NCBI GenBank assembly: GCA_945949395.1
Contig: CAMFEK010000001.1
Span: 124,001-188,000 of the forward strand
Length of the DNA: 64,000 nucleotides
Reading direction: 5' to 3'
DNA from: an uncultured Clostridia bacterium
GTDB lineage: Bacteria > Bacillota > Clostridia > Christensenellales > Borkfalkiaceae
The notes beneath the pieces were generated by a model that worked only from the letters and a program-made list of their open reading frames with translations, ran no database searches and had not been told where the DNA came from. Positions 32,561-41,019 of the stretch are shown here, one piece after another; positions within the stretch are counted from its first letter, which is position 1; the number at the start of each line of letters is the position of its first letter. A program made the translations under genes and the position numbers.

Positions 32561-34459
32561 TTAAGATTTGTCTCTGGGCGTATAGTGCGTATGCAACAAG
32601 CTATGCGCTTTTGCTTTGCCGGGCGCCTCGAAGTATTCGTCGTAGAGCATCTTCATGACGGGGCTTTCGTGGGAGAGGCGGAACTCGCCGTCCTTGTCCG
32701 CGCGATAGAGAACCGACGCGCGCGTTTCCTTGAGTTCGGAATAGTTTCTTACGCTGTCGCTCTGAACGGGTTGCCCGCCGCCGTTGACGCATCCGCCGGG
32801 GCAAGCCATGATCTCGACGAACAGATAGTTCTTTTCTCCGCTTTGGATCATTTCAATGACCTTGCGGGCGTTGCTAAGTCCGCTGGCTACGCAGACGTTG
32901 ACCTCCGTTCCCGCGATGCGGTAGGTTGCCTCCTTGATGCCGCTCGTGCCGCGCACGTCCATAAATTCGAGTTTCTCGTTCGTGCCGTCGATGAGGCAAG
33001 CGGCGGTGCGGAGCGCCGCCTCCATCACGCCGCCCGTCGCGCCGAACAGCGCGCCCGCGCCGGAGGCGATGGCAAAGGGATTGTCGAATTCCTCGCCCTG
33101 AAGATCCTTAAACGCGATGCCCGCGCCCTTGATCATGCGGGAGAGTTCTCTCGTCGTGATCGCGACGTCGACGTCGGGGATCCCCGCGTTGGAAAGCTCG
33201 GGGCGGGAAACCTCGAATTTCTTCGCCGTGCAGGGAATGACGGATACGACGTAGAGATCTTTCGGGTCGATATTATTCTTTTGACAGTAGTAGCTCTTGA
33301 GGAGAGCGCCGAACATGCTTTGGGGGGATTTGCAGGTGGAAAGGTTGGGCAAAAGTTCGGGATAGTTGTGCTCGCAGAACTTGATCCAACCGGGACAGCA
33401 GGACGTGAACATGGGGAGAGGTTTATCCGACTTGATCCGTTCGAGAAGTTCGTTCGCCTCTTCCATGATGGTGAGGTCGGCGGTCACGTTCATGTTAAAG
33501 ACGGAAACGTCGCCGAGCATCTTGATCGCTTGCACCATTTTGCCTTCGACGTTCGTGCCCACGGGCATTCCGAAACATTCGCCGAGGGTAGCGGCAATGG
33601 AGGGAGCCGCGAAGAATACGACCTTCTTCTGGGGGGCGGAAATGGCGTCCCAAATCTCGTCGATGTTGCTCTTTTCGTAGAGAGCGCCGACGGGGCAGGA
33701 TACGATACATTGACCGCAACCGACGCAGGACGTCGCGGAAAGTCCCGTGTCGAACGGAGAGCCGACGTGTACGTCGAAACCTCTTCGGATCTGTCCGATC
33801 GCGCCGACGGTCTGTACCTTGTCGCAGGTGGATACGCAACGGAGGCATTGAATGCACTTGTTGTTATCCCGCACGACATAGGGCGCGGAATCGTCGATCT
33901 TGTAGATGGGTTCTTCGCCCTTGAATCTGTCCTCGTCGATCGCGTAGTCGTAGGCGAGCTTTTGCAATTCGCAGTTGTTCCCTCTCACGCAGGAAAGGCA
34001 CTTTTTGTGGTGGGTGGAGAGAATGAGCTCGATCGTCGTCTTGCGGGAGGAGCGGACGAGCGGGGTGTTGGTGAGTACCTCCATGCCCTCCTCTACGGGG
34101 TATACGCAGGAGGCGACGAGTCCCCTTCTTCCGACGATCTCGACGACGCACACGCGGCAGGCGCCGAGGCAGCGACAGCTCTCGATGGAGAAGAGCCCGT
34201 CGGGCGTGCATTCTCCCGTCTTGATGCCGAGCCTTTCTTCGATCGCCGATAAAATTTTATCCGCGCCCTTCACGTAGCAGGCGGTTCCGAGGCATACGCT
34301 GATCCGGTGCTCGCCCTTGGGGGTGAGCGAGAATTGAGAATAGAAGGTCGCAACGCCGTAAACTTCGCTGAGCGGTACGCCGAGACCCTCCGCAATCATC
34401 TTCTGTACTTCGTAGGGGAGATAGCCGTAAATTCCCTGCGCTTCCTGCAAGGTGGGCAT
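32561..34459 (-). CDS. [FeFe]-hydrogenase-like protein with a fused NuoE domain
   Basis: 632 aa from ATG 34459 (GGAGG 5 nt upstream). Residues about 1-105 are a NuoE-like thioredoxin-fold [2Fe-2S] domain (IYGYLPYEVQ, VYGVATFYSQF, CLGTAC, CLGAC). At CLGAC the sequence passes directly into the GACRVCVVE part of a plant-type ferredoxin domain, then a Cys-rich HC3-type domain (HKKCLSCVRGNNCELQ), two [4Fe-4S] clusters (CIQCLRCVSTC, CVGCGQCIVSCP) and the H-cluster domain with FTSCCPGWIKF, PCTAKKFE and MACPGGCVNGGGQP. The H-cluster cysteines appear present. A NuoF-type partner is not encoded nearby. The joint looks like a deletion fusion. Confidence 0.85.
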   Translation of the reverse strand: MPTLQEAQGIYGYLPYEVQKMIAEGLGVPLSEVYGVATFYSQFSLTPKGEHRISVCLGTACYVKGADKILSAIEERLGIKTGECTPDGLFSIESCRCLGACRVCVVEIVGRRGLVASCVYPVEEGMEVLTNTPLVRSSRKTTIELILSTHHKKCLSCVRGNNCELQKLAYDYAIDEDRFKGEEPIYKIDDSAPYVVRDNNKCIQCLRCVSTCDKVQTVGAIGQIRRGFDVHVGSPFDTGLSATSCVGCGQCIVSCPVGALYEKSNIDEIWDAISAPQKKVVFFAAPSIAATLGECFGMPVGTNVEGKMVQAIKMLGDVSVFNMNVTADLTIMEEANELLERIKSDKPLPMFTSCCPGWIKFCEHNYPELLPNLSTCKSPQSMFGALLKSYYCQKNNIDPKDLYVVSVIPCTAKKFEVSRPELSNAGIPDVDVAITTRELSRMIKGAGIAFKDLQGEEFDNPFAIASGAGALFGATGGVMEAALRTAACLIDGTNEKLEFMDVRGTSGIKEATYRIAGTEVNVCVASGLSNARKVIEMIQSGEKNYLFVEIMACPGGCVNGGGQPVQSDSVRNYSELKETRASVLYRADKDGEFRLSHESPVMKMLYDEYFEAPGKAKAHSLLHTHYTPRDKS

Positions 34460-34480
34460 GAGTCCTCCGGGTGGAGATGG

Positions 34481-34510
34481 TATAATGGGGGTATGAAGGG
34501 AAATATGCAA
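34481..34510. promoter_or_regulatory. Overlapping divergent promoters, TetR gene and hydrogenase gene
   Basis: Plus strand: extended -10 TGGTATAAT (-10 at 34481-34486), 6 bp before the TetR ATG. Minus strand: TTGCAT (34505-34510), 17 bp, CATTAT (34482-34487). The two -10 boxes occupy the same bases, so the promoters should exclude each other. Confidence 0.6.
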
Positions 34511-35086
34511 AACAAAGCCGTCTATATAAAGTGCAAACAAGCACTGCTTTCTCTCATAAAGAGAACGTCCTTCGATTGCGTGGGAATCAAGGACGTCGTA
34601 AGCGAGTGTGGATTTTCAAGGCAATATTTTTACCGCTTTTACGCGGATAAGTTCGATCTCGTCTACGATATCTTCGAGGAAGGGTTCCTCGCCGCGGGCG
34701 ATATCTTCACGTTCGAGCGTTTCGTTCCGCAGTTCCTGCGGGAAATCGAAAAGAATGCTGTTCTGTATCGGAAGATTATGGAATCGAGCTACTTTTTCGA
34801 TCTGTACCGCCTGTTTTTCACGGCGGGGAGGGCGTCCGCGATCGTCCTCGCGGAATCGGCGTTTCTTCGCAAATTTTCGCCCGAACAGGAGGCGGGGATA
34901 GATTTTTTGTTCCACGGCTTGGTCTCCGTGCTCTTTGAACGGCTCATGACGGGCAAGGTGGTTGATTCGGGCAGGACGATAAAGATCGCGGCGGGATTTT
35001 CGCGGGAGCTAAACTTTCTTTTTCGGGAAACGGCTACGACGGAGCAGATCGTCTATAAAATGAAAAAGCTGTACTACGAAAAATAA
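34493..35086 (+). CDS. TetR-family regulator
   Basis: 197 aa. The N-terminal DNA-binding domain (ALLSLIKRTSFDCVGIKDVVSECGFSRQYFYRFYADKFDLV) has the HTH with the recognition helix SRQYFYRFYADK; the C-terminal domain is helical and resembles the TetR_C_8/DhaS type. ATG 34493 is 6 bp after a -10 box and would be leaderless; ATG 34505 with GAAGGGA before it is an alternative. Divergent from the hydrogenase gene and probably its regulator. Confidence 0.82.
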   Translation: MKGNMQNKAVYIKCKQALLSLIKRTSFDCVGIKDVVSECGFSRQYFYRFYADKFDLVYDIFEEGFLAAGDIFTFERFVPQFLREIEKNAVLYRKIMESSYFFDLYRLFFTAGRASAIVLAESAFLRKFSPEQEAGIDFLFHGLVSVLFERLMTGKVVDSGRTIKIAAGFSRELNFLFRETATTEQIVYKMKKLYYEK

Positions 35087-35116
35087 AGGGATTGTCGGAA
35101 AATCTTGACGAAAACT

Positions 35117-35158
35117 CCGCCCGCCGCGTTTCTCTCCGAAAAACGCGGCGGGCGGTAA
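35117..35158 (-). terminator. GC-rich hairpin between the TetR and ansA genes
   Basis: CCGCCCGCCGCGTTT pairs with AAAACGCGGCGGGCGG. On the minus strand it is followed by AGTTTTCG, so it probably terminates ansA; it may also serve the TetR gene. Confidence 0.75.
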
Positions 35159-35179
35159 GAAAACGGTTTTGCCTCGCCG

Positions 35180-36157
35180 CTATAAGATATCTTTCGCGAC
35201 GGGGGTGGAAAAGAGTTCTTTGAACGAGCCTTTTTGGCAGAGCGCCCACATGGATTTCGCGATCACGCTCTCGATCGTCATGTCGTACGCCTCGATCAGC
35301 TCGTATTTTTTCTTGATCTTCGCGCCCACGCGGTAGACCATCATGTCGCTCCCCTCGTGCGGCACCTGCGTGGTCACGACCACCTTCACGCCCGAAAGAA
35401 CGAGCTTTTCAATGCCGTCCGCAAAGTCCGCGCTCTCGTAATAGGGAATGCCGCCGACGCCGAAACTTTCGATCACGACGGCGTGATAGTGCGCCGAAAG
35501 ATAATCGAAGATGGAAACGTCCATGCCCGGCACGAGCTGAAGGGCAAAGACGGAAGGGTCGAGCTCGTGGAAAAAGGTCACCTGCCCCTTCTCTTCGGGC
35601 ACGTACACGATGAGCTTATCGCGCAGAAAACTTGCCACTTCGGGATAGTCCACGCTGGAAAACGCGTTGAAGCTCTTCGTCCGCACCTTTCTCGCGCGCG
35701 TGCCGAGGATAACTTTCCCGTTGAAAACGAGTTTCACGCCGCACGCTCTGTCGTCGGCGGCGTAGCGGAAGGCGTCGCGCAGGTTGTTGCGCGCGTCGCT
35801 GTCTCTGTCGGCGATGGATTTTTGCGAGCCCGTAAACACGACGGGCTTTCCGTTGCCCTGAATCAGGTAGGAAAGCGTCGCCACGGCGTACGCCATCGTG
35901 TCCGTGCCGTGCGTCACCACGAATCCGTCGTACGCCTCGTAGTTTTCTTCGATTTTTTTCGCGAGGGCGAGCCAATGCCTATAACATACGTTCGTGCTGT
36001 CGAGATTGAAAAGCTGTAACGTATCGACGGAGCAGAGCTCTCCGATTTCGGGAACGGCGTCTAACAGCTCGCTCGTGGTGATGGCGGGCGTAAGCCCCGT
36101 TTCGGTGGGTACGGAAGCGATCGTTCCGCCCGTTGCAATAAAAAGTATCTTCTTCAT
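35180..36157 (-). CDS. ansA: L-asparaginase, type I
   Basis: 325 aa cytoplasmic amidohydrolase converting asparagine to aspartate and ammonia. The two catalytic threonine motifs are present: TGGTIAS at the N-terminus and HGTDTMAY near residue 85; SQKSIADRDSDARNNLRDA is typical of AnsA-type enzymes. The ATG at 36157 has no ribosome binding site; a GTG at 36175 lies inside the promoter. It sits 8 bp after the -10 box, so the mRNA looks leaderless. Confidence 0.93.
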   Translation of the reverse strand: MKKILFIATGGTIASVPTETGLTPAITTSELLDAVPEIGELCSVDTLQLFNLDSTNVCYRHWLALAKKIEENYEAYDGFVVTHGTDTMAYAVATLSYLIQGNGKPVVFTGSQKSIADRDSDARNNLRDAFRYAADDRACGVKLVFNGKVILGTRARKVRTKSFNAFSSVDYPEVASFLRDKLIVYVPEEKGQVTFFHELDPSVFALQLVPGMDVSIFDYLSAHYHAVVIESFGVGGIPYYESADFADGIEKLVLSGVKVVVTTQVPHEGSDMMVYRVGAKIKKKYELIEAYDMTIESVIAKSMWALCQKGSFKELFSTPVAKDIL

Positions 36158-36165
36158 ATAATGGA

Positions 36166-36194
36166 ATTGTATCACCGCGCGGGCGAATAGTCAA
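36166..36194 (-). promoter_or_regulatory. Promoter of ansA (leaderless)
   Basis: Minus-strand TTGACT (36189-36194), 17 bp, TACAAT (36166-36171); the ATG begins at 36157, close to the expected start of transcription. Confidence 0.8.
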
Positions 36195-36330
36195 ATAAAC
36201 GGAGGCGGCTATCAAAAAAGAAAGTTGCGGGCAAAAATCTCGCAATACGAGAGAAATTCTCGCACGCATAGGTAGCTTTTTCTTTGACGAAATGATAGAA
36301 TGACGGTAAAGAAACAGCAAGGAGTCAACT

Positions 36331-37620
36331 ATGGAAAAGAAAACGATAGGGAAATTCATCGCGGCGCTCCGCAAAGCCAACGGCATGACGCAAAGGGAAC
36401 TCAGCGAAAGGCTTTTCGTCTCGGATAAGACGGTCAGCCGATGGGAATGCGACGAATGCACGCCCGAAATTTCTTTACTCCCCTCGATAGCGGAAATCTT
36501 TTCTGTCACCGTCGACGAGCTCGTCAGGGGCGAGCGAAATCGAGCGGGCGCGGAGGATGCCGAGGCGGAGGAACGGCAAAGAGGGAAACGGGATAAACAG
36601 TTTAAGCGGATGCTGGATAAAAACAATAAAAAGTACAAAAATCTGACGCTGATCTCCGTCGGCATCACGCTTTTCGGTCTTTTGGCGGCGATGGTCTCCA
36701 ACCTCGCCTTTTCCAAGGGGTTGATCGCCTTTTGCCTCTCCGCCGCCTTTTGCGCGGCGAGCGAGATCTGTCAGATATGCTTTTCCATCAACGCCCGAAT
36801 CCCGGAGAAGGAAGAGGAGTTCTACGCGAATGAAATTCGTTCGGCGAATACGGGCGTGACGAGGACAGCCGTTCGGATCACCTTTTTGAACCTCGCAGCG
36901 CTCGCCTTTTCCCTGCCGCTCGTCACGCTGATCAACGGCGTAAATTACGGCATGAGCTTTTCCTCTTGGCTGCTTTACGGCGCTCTGTACGCCGTCATCG
37001 CGCTCGCGATCGCCTACCTCCTATACGAGTTCTTCGCGCGCAAGATATTATGTGAGCGGAAACTCATATTCCTTTCCGACGAGCAAAAGGATAGAGAGGA
37101 GAAAAATAAAAAACTGCTCAAAAGAGTTTTGGCGATCGCAGTTCTCGTCGCCCTCCTCCTCGGCGTCGGAATCGTCGTCTTGAACAGTTTGGATAAAAGC
37201 GCCCTCGCCGAGCAACAAACCTTCGACGATTGCGCCGATTTCAAGGCTTTCGTGGAAAGCGATTTCGATCGTTGGGCGGCGGAGGGAGAGGGCTATATAG
37301 ACGGCGACGGCAGTTGGACTGTCCAGATCCCCGTCGATCCCGACGGCGGGAAGGAATACGACCGAATCGTAAATTCCAAAGGAGAGGTCGTCTGCGAGTA
37401 TTACTATTGCTCCTCGCTGTATCATGAGTTCCGCTTTTCCGAATCCGAGGAGGGGGAGATATCCGTCGCCGTAATCACTCAAAAAGCGTATTTGCAGGCG
37501 GTGCACACCGTCGGGCAGATAGAGTCCGCGCTGTACCTTTTGATGGCGGCGGATTTTGTCCTCGCCGCCCTCGTCTACGGAATACGCATAAACAGGCGGA
37601 AACAAAAGCAAAATCCTTGA
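36331..37620 (+). CDS. Membrane-bound XRE-type regulator
   Basis: 429 aa. Residues 1-65 are an XRE helix-turn-helix (IGKFIAALRKANGMTQRELSERLFVSDKTVSRWE). A charged linker leads to about six membrane helices (roughly 105-155, 170-235, 265-287), then an extracytoplasmic domain (about 290-390) and a final helix. Such HTH-membrane proteins are common in Clostridia and may sense envelope signals; targets unknown. The ATG follows AGCAAGGAGTCAACT. Confidence 0.8.
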   Translation: MEKKTIGKFIAALRKANGMTQRELSERLFVSDKTVSRWECDECTPEISLLPSIAEIFSVTVDELVRGERNRAGAEDAEAEERQRGKRDKQFKRMLDKNNKKYKNLTLISVGITLFGLLAAMVSNLAFSKGLIAFCLSAAFCAASEICQICFSINARIPEKEEEFYANEIRSANTGVTRTAVRITFLNLAALAFSLPLVTLINGVNYGMSFSSWLLYGALYAVIALAIAYLLYEFFARKILCERKLIFLSDEQKDREEKNKKLLKRVLAIAVLVALLLGVGIVVLNSLDKSALAEQQTFDDCADFKAFVESDFDRWAAEGEGYIDGDGSWTVQIPVDPDGGKEYDRIVNSKGEVVCEYYYCSSLYHEFRFSESEEGEISVAVITQKAYLQAVHTVGQIESALYLLMAADFVLAALVYGIRINRRKQKQNP

Positions 37621-37645
37621 CAGATATCAAAAAGCGTGTTACAAT
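37617..37645 (+). promoter_or_regulatory. Promoter of the CDF transporter gene
   Basis: TTGACA (37617-37622), 17 bp, TACAAT (37640-37645), overlapping the stop codon of the gene before. Confidence 0.88.
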
Positions 37646-37698
37646 ACTCGGAATTATTACATGAAAATCCCTGCAAGGTCGCAGGGGGGAGGGGAAAA

Positions 37699-38823
37699 AT
37701 GAAATGGTCGGAAGATCGCGAACGCGCGGGCATCGTCAGCGGAATCACGGGCATCGTCTGCAACGTTCTGCTCTGCACGTTCAAATTCATCGCGGGTACG
37801 CTCACGCTCTCCATTTCCATCGTGGCGGACGCCTTCAACAATCTGTCCGACGCCGTGTCGAATATCGTCACGATCATCGGCTCCGCCGTGTCGGGGAAAC
37901 CCGTAGATAAGGAACACCCCTTCGGTCACGGGAGAATGGAATACGTCTCCGCGCTCATCGTGGCGTTCCTCATTCTCGTGATGGGCTTTGAGCTCGGTAA
38001 AAGCTCGATAGAGCGCATCATTTCGCCGCAAACGCTCAATTTCAAACCCGTTTACGTCATCGTGCCCGTCGGTTCCGTGTGCGTAAAAGCCTTTATGGCG
38101 GCGTTTAATCACGTCCTATTCCAAAAGACGGGGAACGTCAACTTAAAAGCCGTTCGGCAGGACAGCATCAACGACTGCGTCGCGACCACCGCCACCCTCG
38201 TCGCGCTCGTCGTGGCGGGCAATACCCGTCTCGTTTGGATAGACGGCGCCATCGGTCTTTGCGTCTCCGCGTTCGTTCTCTTTTCGGGTATCGGCGTATT
38301 GAAAGACGTGCTCAGCCCCCTGCTCGGGCAGGCGCCCCCGAAAGAGCTCGTCTCGCAAATTAAAAAGATCATGCTCGAGGAAGAGAATATCGTGGGCGTG
38401 CACGACGTCATCGTTCACGAATACGGCTCGTCGCATATTTTGGCTTCCGCGCACGCGGAAATGCCCGCGAATATCGACGTGATGAAACTGCACGCCGCCA
38501 TCGACAGGGCGGAAAAGCGCATCGAGCGGGAATTGCACGTTGCCATGTGTATTCACCTCGATCCCGTCATGATCGACGACGAGGAAACCGAGCGCTACCG
38601 CGCGCTGACGGAAAAAGTCCTCTTTTCCTATTGCCCCGCCTATACCTTTCACGATTTTCGAATCAAAAAGACGGAGGAGGGAGTAACGGTCGTATTCGAG
38701 CTGGTCATTCCCTTCGACGAAAAGCGCCCGCCGCAGGAGATCGTGCGCGAGATCGAGGCGCTTCTGAAGGGAGAGGAAAGCTCCCTTCGGGCGATCATTC
38801 AGGTCGAGCACGCGTATTCTTAA
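37699..38823 (+). CDS. Cation diffusion facilitator transporter
   Basis: 374 aa from ATG 37699 (GGGGAGGGGAAAA upstream). Six predicted membrane helices carry the CDF motifs: DAFNNLSDAVSN in helix 2, HPFGHGRMEY in the loop, and the second metal pair region QDSINDCVAT in helix 5. A C-terminal ferredoxin-like cytoplasmic domain (about 210-290: VHDVIVHEYG ... HLDPV) and a second appended domain (about 300-374) follow. Exports Zn, Mn or Fe in exchange for protons; the metal cannot be assigned. Confidence 0.92.
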   Translation: MKWSEDRERAGIVSGITGIVCNVLLCTFKFIAGTLTLSISIVADAFNNLSDAVSNIVTIIGSAVSGKPVDKEHPFGHGRMEYVSALIVAFLILVMGFELGKSSIERIISPQTLNFKPVYVIVPVGSVCVKAFMAAFNHVLFQKTGNVNLKAVRQDSINDCVATTATLVALVVAGNTRLVWIDGAIGLCVSAFVLFSGIGVLKDVLSPLLGQAPPKELVSQIKKIMLEEENIVGVHDVIVHEYGSSHILASAHAEMPANIDVMKLHAAIDRAEKRIERELHVAMCIHLDPVMIDDEETERYRALTEKVLFSYCPAYTFHDFRIKKTEEGVTVVFELVIPFDEKRPPQEIVREIEALLKGEESSLRAIIQVEHAYS

Positions 38824-38831
38824 ATAACGTT

Positions 38832-38864
38832 CGCCCCGAAAGGTTTTTTCTTTCGGGGCGTTTT
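38832..38864 (+). terminator. Terminator after the CDF gene
   Basis: CGCCCCGAAAG (38832-38842) pairs with TTTCGGGGCG (38851-38860), then TTTT. Confidence 0.9.
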
Positions 38865-38872
38865 ACGTCTGA

Positions 38873-38901
38873 AAAAACAACCGCCGAAAAAATCGGCGGT
38901 T
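38873..38901 (-). terminator. Terminator of the Nudix gene
   Basis: On the minus strand AACCGCCGA/TCGGCGGTT (38879-38901) is followed by TTTTTTC. Confidence 0.9.
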
Positions 38902-38914
38902 GCGCGGTATTGCC

Positions 38915-39412
38915 TTAAATTTTTTTCTTGAGCGCGTCTAAAGCGTTGAGTAAAAAGTATTCTGCGGTAGAGCCTTTGCGAACGTTTTCTTTGGCTTCCT
39001 CGACGGTGAACCATTTCACTTCGGAAAGTTCGTCCTGTTTCAAACTGATCGCTTCCGTCTCTTCCACCACGGCGACAAAATTGAGCATCAACACGTCGCG
39101 GGGGGGATGGTAACGGGAGGACATATATTTGAACTTGATAACGTTGAGTTTCGTCTCTTCTTTGATCTCACGGACGACCGTCTTTTCGGCGGTTTCACCC
39201 TTTTTCACGTATCCGGCGAATAAAATATAATCGTCTTCTCCCGTGTGTTTGGCGAGCAGAATTTTGTCCTGTTTGCGGTTGGTAACGACCATGGATACCG
39301 CTAAATTGAACTGGGGGAATTTGAACGATTCGCACTTGTTGCAATAGGGAACCAAGCCTTCGTTTTCGCAAAAACGCAGGGCGAGCTTCTCGCCGCATTC
39401 TTTGCAAAACAT
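38915..39412 (-). CDS. Nudix hydrolase with N-terminal zinc ribbon
   Basis: 165 aa. CKEC (residues 3-6) and CNKC (about 25-28... PYCNKC) form a zinc ribbon; the Nudix box GYVKKGETAEKTVVREIKEE is complete. The layout is like a short NudC (NADH/NAD-capped RNA pyrophosphatase). Its substrate is a nucleoside diphosphate derivative, not further defined. The ribosome binding site AAAGGAGGTGAC is nearly perfect. Confidence 0.88.
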   Translation of the reverse strand: MFCKECGEKLALRFCENEGLVPYCNKCESFKFPQFNLAVSMVVTNRKQDKILLAKHTGEDDYILFAGYVKKGETAEKTVVREIKEETKLNVIKFKYMSSRYHPPRDVLMLNFVAVVEETEAISLKQDELSEVKWFTVEEAKENVRKGSTAEYFLLNALDALKKKI

Positions 39413-39535
39413 AACGTGTCACCTCCTTTTTAAGATATTCTTTATTTTAATATAGTTTTTTTCATTTGTCAATATGATTATTTTAATTTTTTTGTAAAAA
39501 ATGCGTCCGCTTTCCGGCGGACGCGATAGATTTTT

Positions 39536-40909
39536 TTATCGGGAGAGAATGTGTCTTGCCACGTACACCCCGCTCGCCGAAGCGTGGGAGAGGGAGTGGG
39601 TCACGCCGCTGCCGTCGCCGATGACGTACAGCCCCTTGTCGGGCGTTTCGAGATTCTCGTCGATGGCGACTTCCATGTTGTAGAATTTTACTTCCACGCC
39701 GTAGAGGAGGGTGTCGTCGTTCGCCGTGCCGGGCGCGACCTTGTCGAGCGCGTAAATCATCTCGATGATGCCGTCCAAAATTCTCTTGGGGAGAACGAGG
39801 CTCAAATCTCCCGGCGTAGCCGCGAGGGTGGGGCGGGTGAGCCCTTCCTCGATTCTCTTCACCGTACTTCTTCTTCCGCGGACGAGGTCGCCGAATCTCT
39901 GCACGATGACGCCGCCGCCGAGCATATTCGAGAGCCGCGCGATGCTTTCGCCGTAGCCGTTGCTGTCCTTGAACGGCTCGGAGAAGTGCTTGGAAACGAG
40001 GAGCGCGAAGTTGGTGTTTTCCGTCTTTTTGTCCTCGCCCTCAAAGCTGTGCCCGTTCACGGTCACGATGCCGTTGGTGTTCTCGTTTACCACGATACCG
40101 TTGGGGTTCATGCAGAAGGTCCTTACGGGGTCCTCGAATTTTTCGGTGCGGTATACGATCTTGCTCTCGTACAATTCGTCGGTGAGGTGGGAGAAGATCT
40201 CCGCCTTCAGCTCGACTCTCACGCCGATATCCACGCGGTTGGAGAGGGTGGGGATATTCAAGGATTTGCAGATGCCCTCCATCCATTTGCTGCCGCTCCT
40301 GCCGACGGATACGATGCAGTATTCGCAGGCATAGCTCTTTGCGCCCGCCGAAACGGCGTAACCCTTTTCCAGACGGGTAATGCCGTCTACGGGCGTGTCG
40401 AAATAGAAATCGATCTTGTCCTTCAAATCGTTATAGATATTTTCCAAAACGACGTAATTGATATCCGTGCCGAGGTGGCGCACCTGCGCGTTTAAGAGGT
40501 TTAGCTTGTTCTGCAAGCAGATCTTGCTGAATTTCGTGCCCGCGGTGGAGTAGAGTTTCGTCCCCTCGCCGCCGTAGCGCATATTGATCGTATCGACGTA
40601 GCGCATGAGCTCGAGAGCCTTTTCCTTGCCGATATGCTCGTACAGACTGCCGCCGAAGTCGTTGGTGATGTTGTATTTGCCGTCGGAAAACGCGCCCGCG
40701 CCGCCAAAGCCGGACATGATGGAGCAACATTTGCAACGAATACAGCTCTTTACCTTATCCCCGTCGATGGGGCACTTTCTCTTCGCCAAGGGATGACCGG
40801 ATTCAAAGACCGCTATCTTTTTCCCGCTGTCGGCAAGCTCCAACGCGGCGAATATCCCGCCGGGACCCGCGCCCACGATGATCACGTCATAATAATTTTT
40901 CTCTATCAT
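39536..40909 (-). CDS. COG2509-type FAD-dependent dehydrogenase
   Basis: 457 aa from ATG 40909; the open frame to 41200 runs into the promoter and lacks similarity. The dinucleotide-binding DVIIVGAGPGGIFAALELA is at the N-terminus. Cysteines in CPIDG and CIRCKCCSIMSGFGGAGAFSDGKYN are characteristic of the COG2509 group of uncharacterised flavoproteins. GDGSGVTHSLSHASASG near the C-terminus completes FAD binding. The substrate is unknown. An ACGGAGGTAG ribosome binding site lies 10 nt upstream. Confidence 0.85.
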   Translation of the reverse strand: MIEKNYYDVIIVGAGPGGIFAALELADSGKKIAVFESGHPLAKRKCPIDGDKVKSCIRCKCCSIMSGFGGAGAFSDGKYNITNDFGGSLYEHIGKEKALELMRYVDTINMRYGGEGTKLYSTAGTKFSKICLQNKLNLLNAQVRHLGTDINYVVLENIYNDLKDKIDFYFDTPVDGITRLEKGYAVSAGAKSYACEYCIVSVGRSGSKWMEGICKSLNIPTLSNRVDIGVRVELKAEIFSHLTDELYESKIVYRTEKFEDPVRTFCMNPNGIVVNENTNGIVTVNGHSFEGEDKKTENTNFALLVSKHFSEPFKDSNGYGESIARLSNMLGGGVIVQRFGDLVRGRRSTVKRIEEGLTRPTLAATPGDLSLVLPKRILDGIIEMIYALDKVAPGTANDDTLLYGVEVKFYNMEVAIDENLETPDKGLYVIGDGSGVTHSLSHASASGVYVARHILSR

Positions 40910-40981
40910 TTTCTTTCTACCTCCGTAGCCCGTTCTGACAAATAAAAGCCGCTCGGTCGCGCCGGCGGAATTACCACCTTT

Positions 40982-41010
40982 AGCATACCACTTTTTTTTG
41001 CTTTTGTCAA
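40982..41010 (-). promoter_or_regulatory. Promoter of the COG2509 gene
   Basis: Minus-strand TTGACA (41005-41010), 17 bp, TATGCT (40982-40987). Confidence 0.8.
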
Positions 41011-41019
41011 TACGGAAAC

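Noticed and set aside
32531..34252. 573-codon open frame on the plus strand opposite the hydrogenase gene
   Set aside because: It mirrors the codon structure of the hydrogenase gene, has no ribosome binding site or family motif, and the opposite strand shows clear iron-sulfur signatures.
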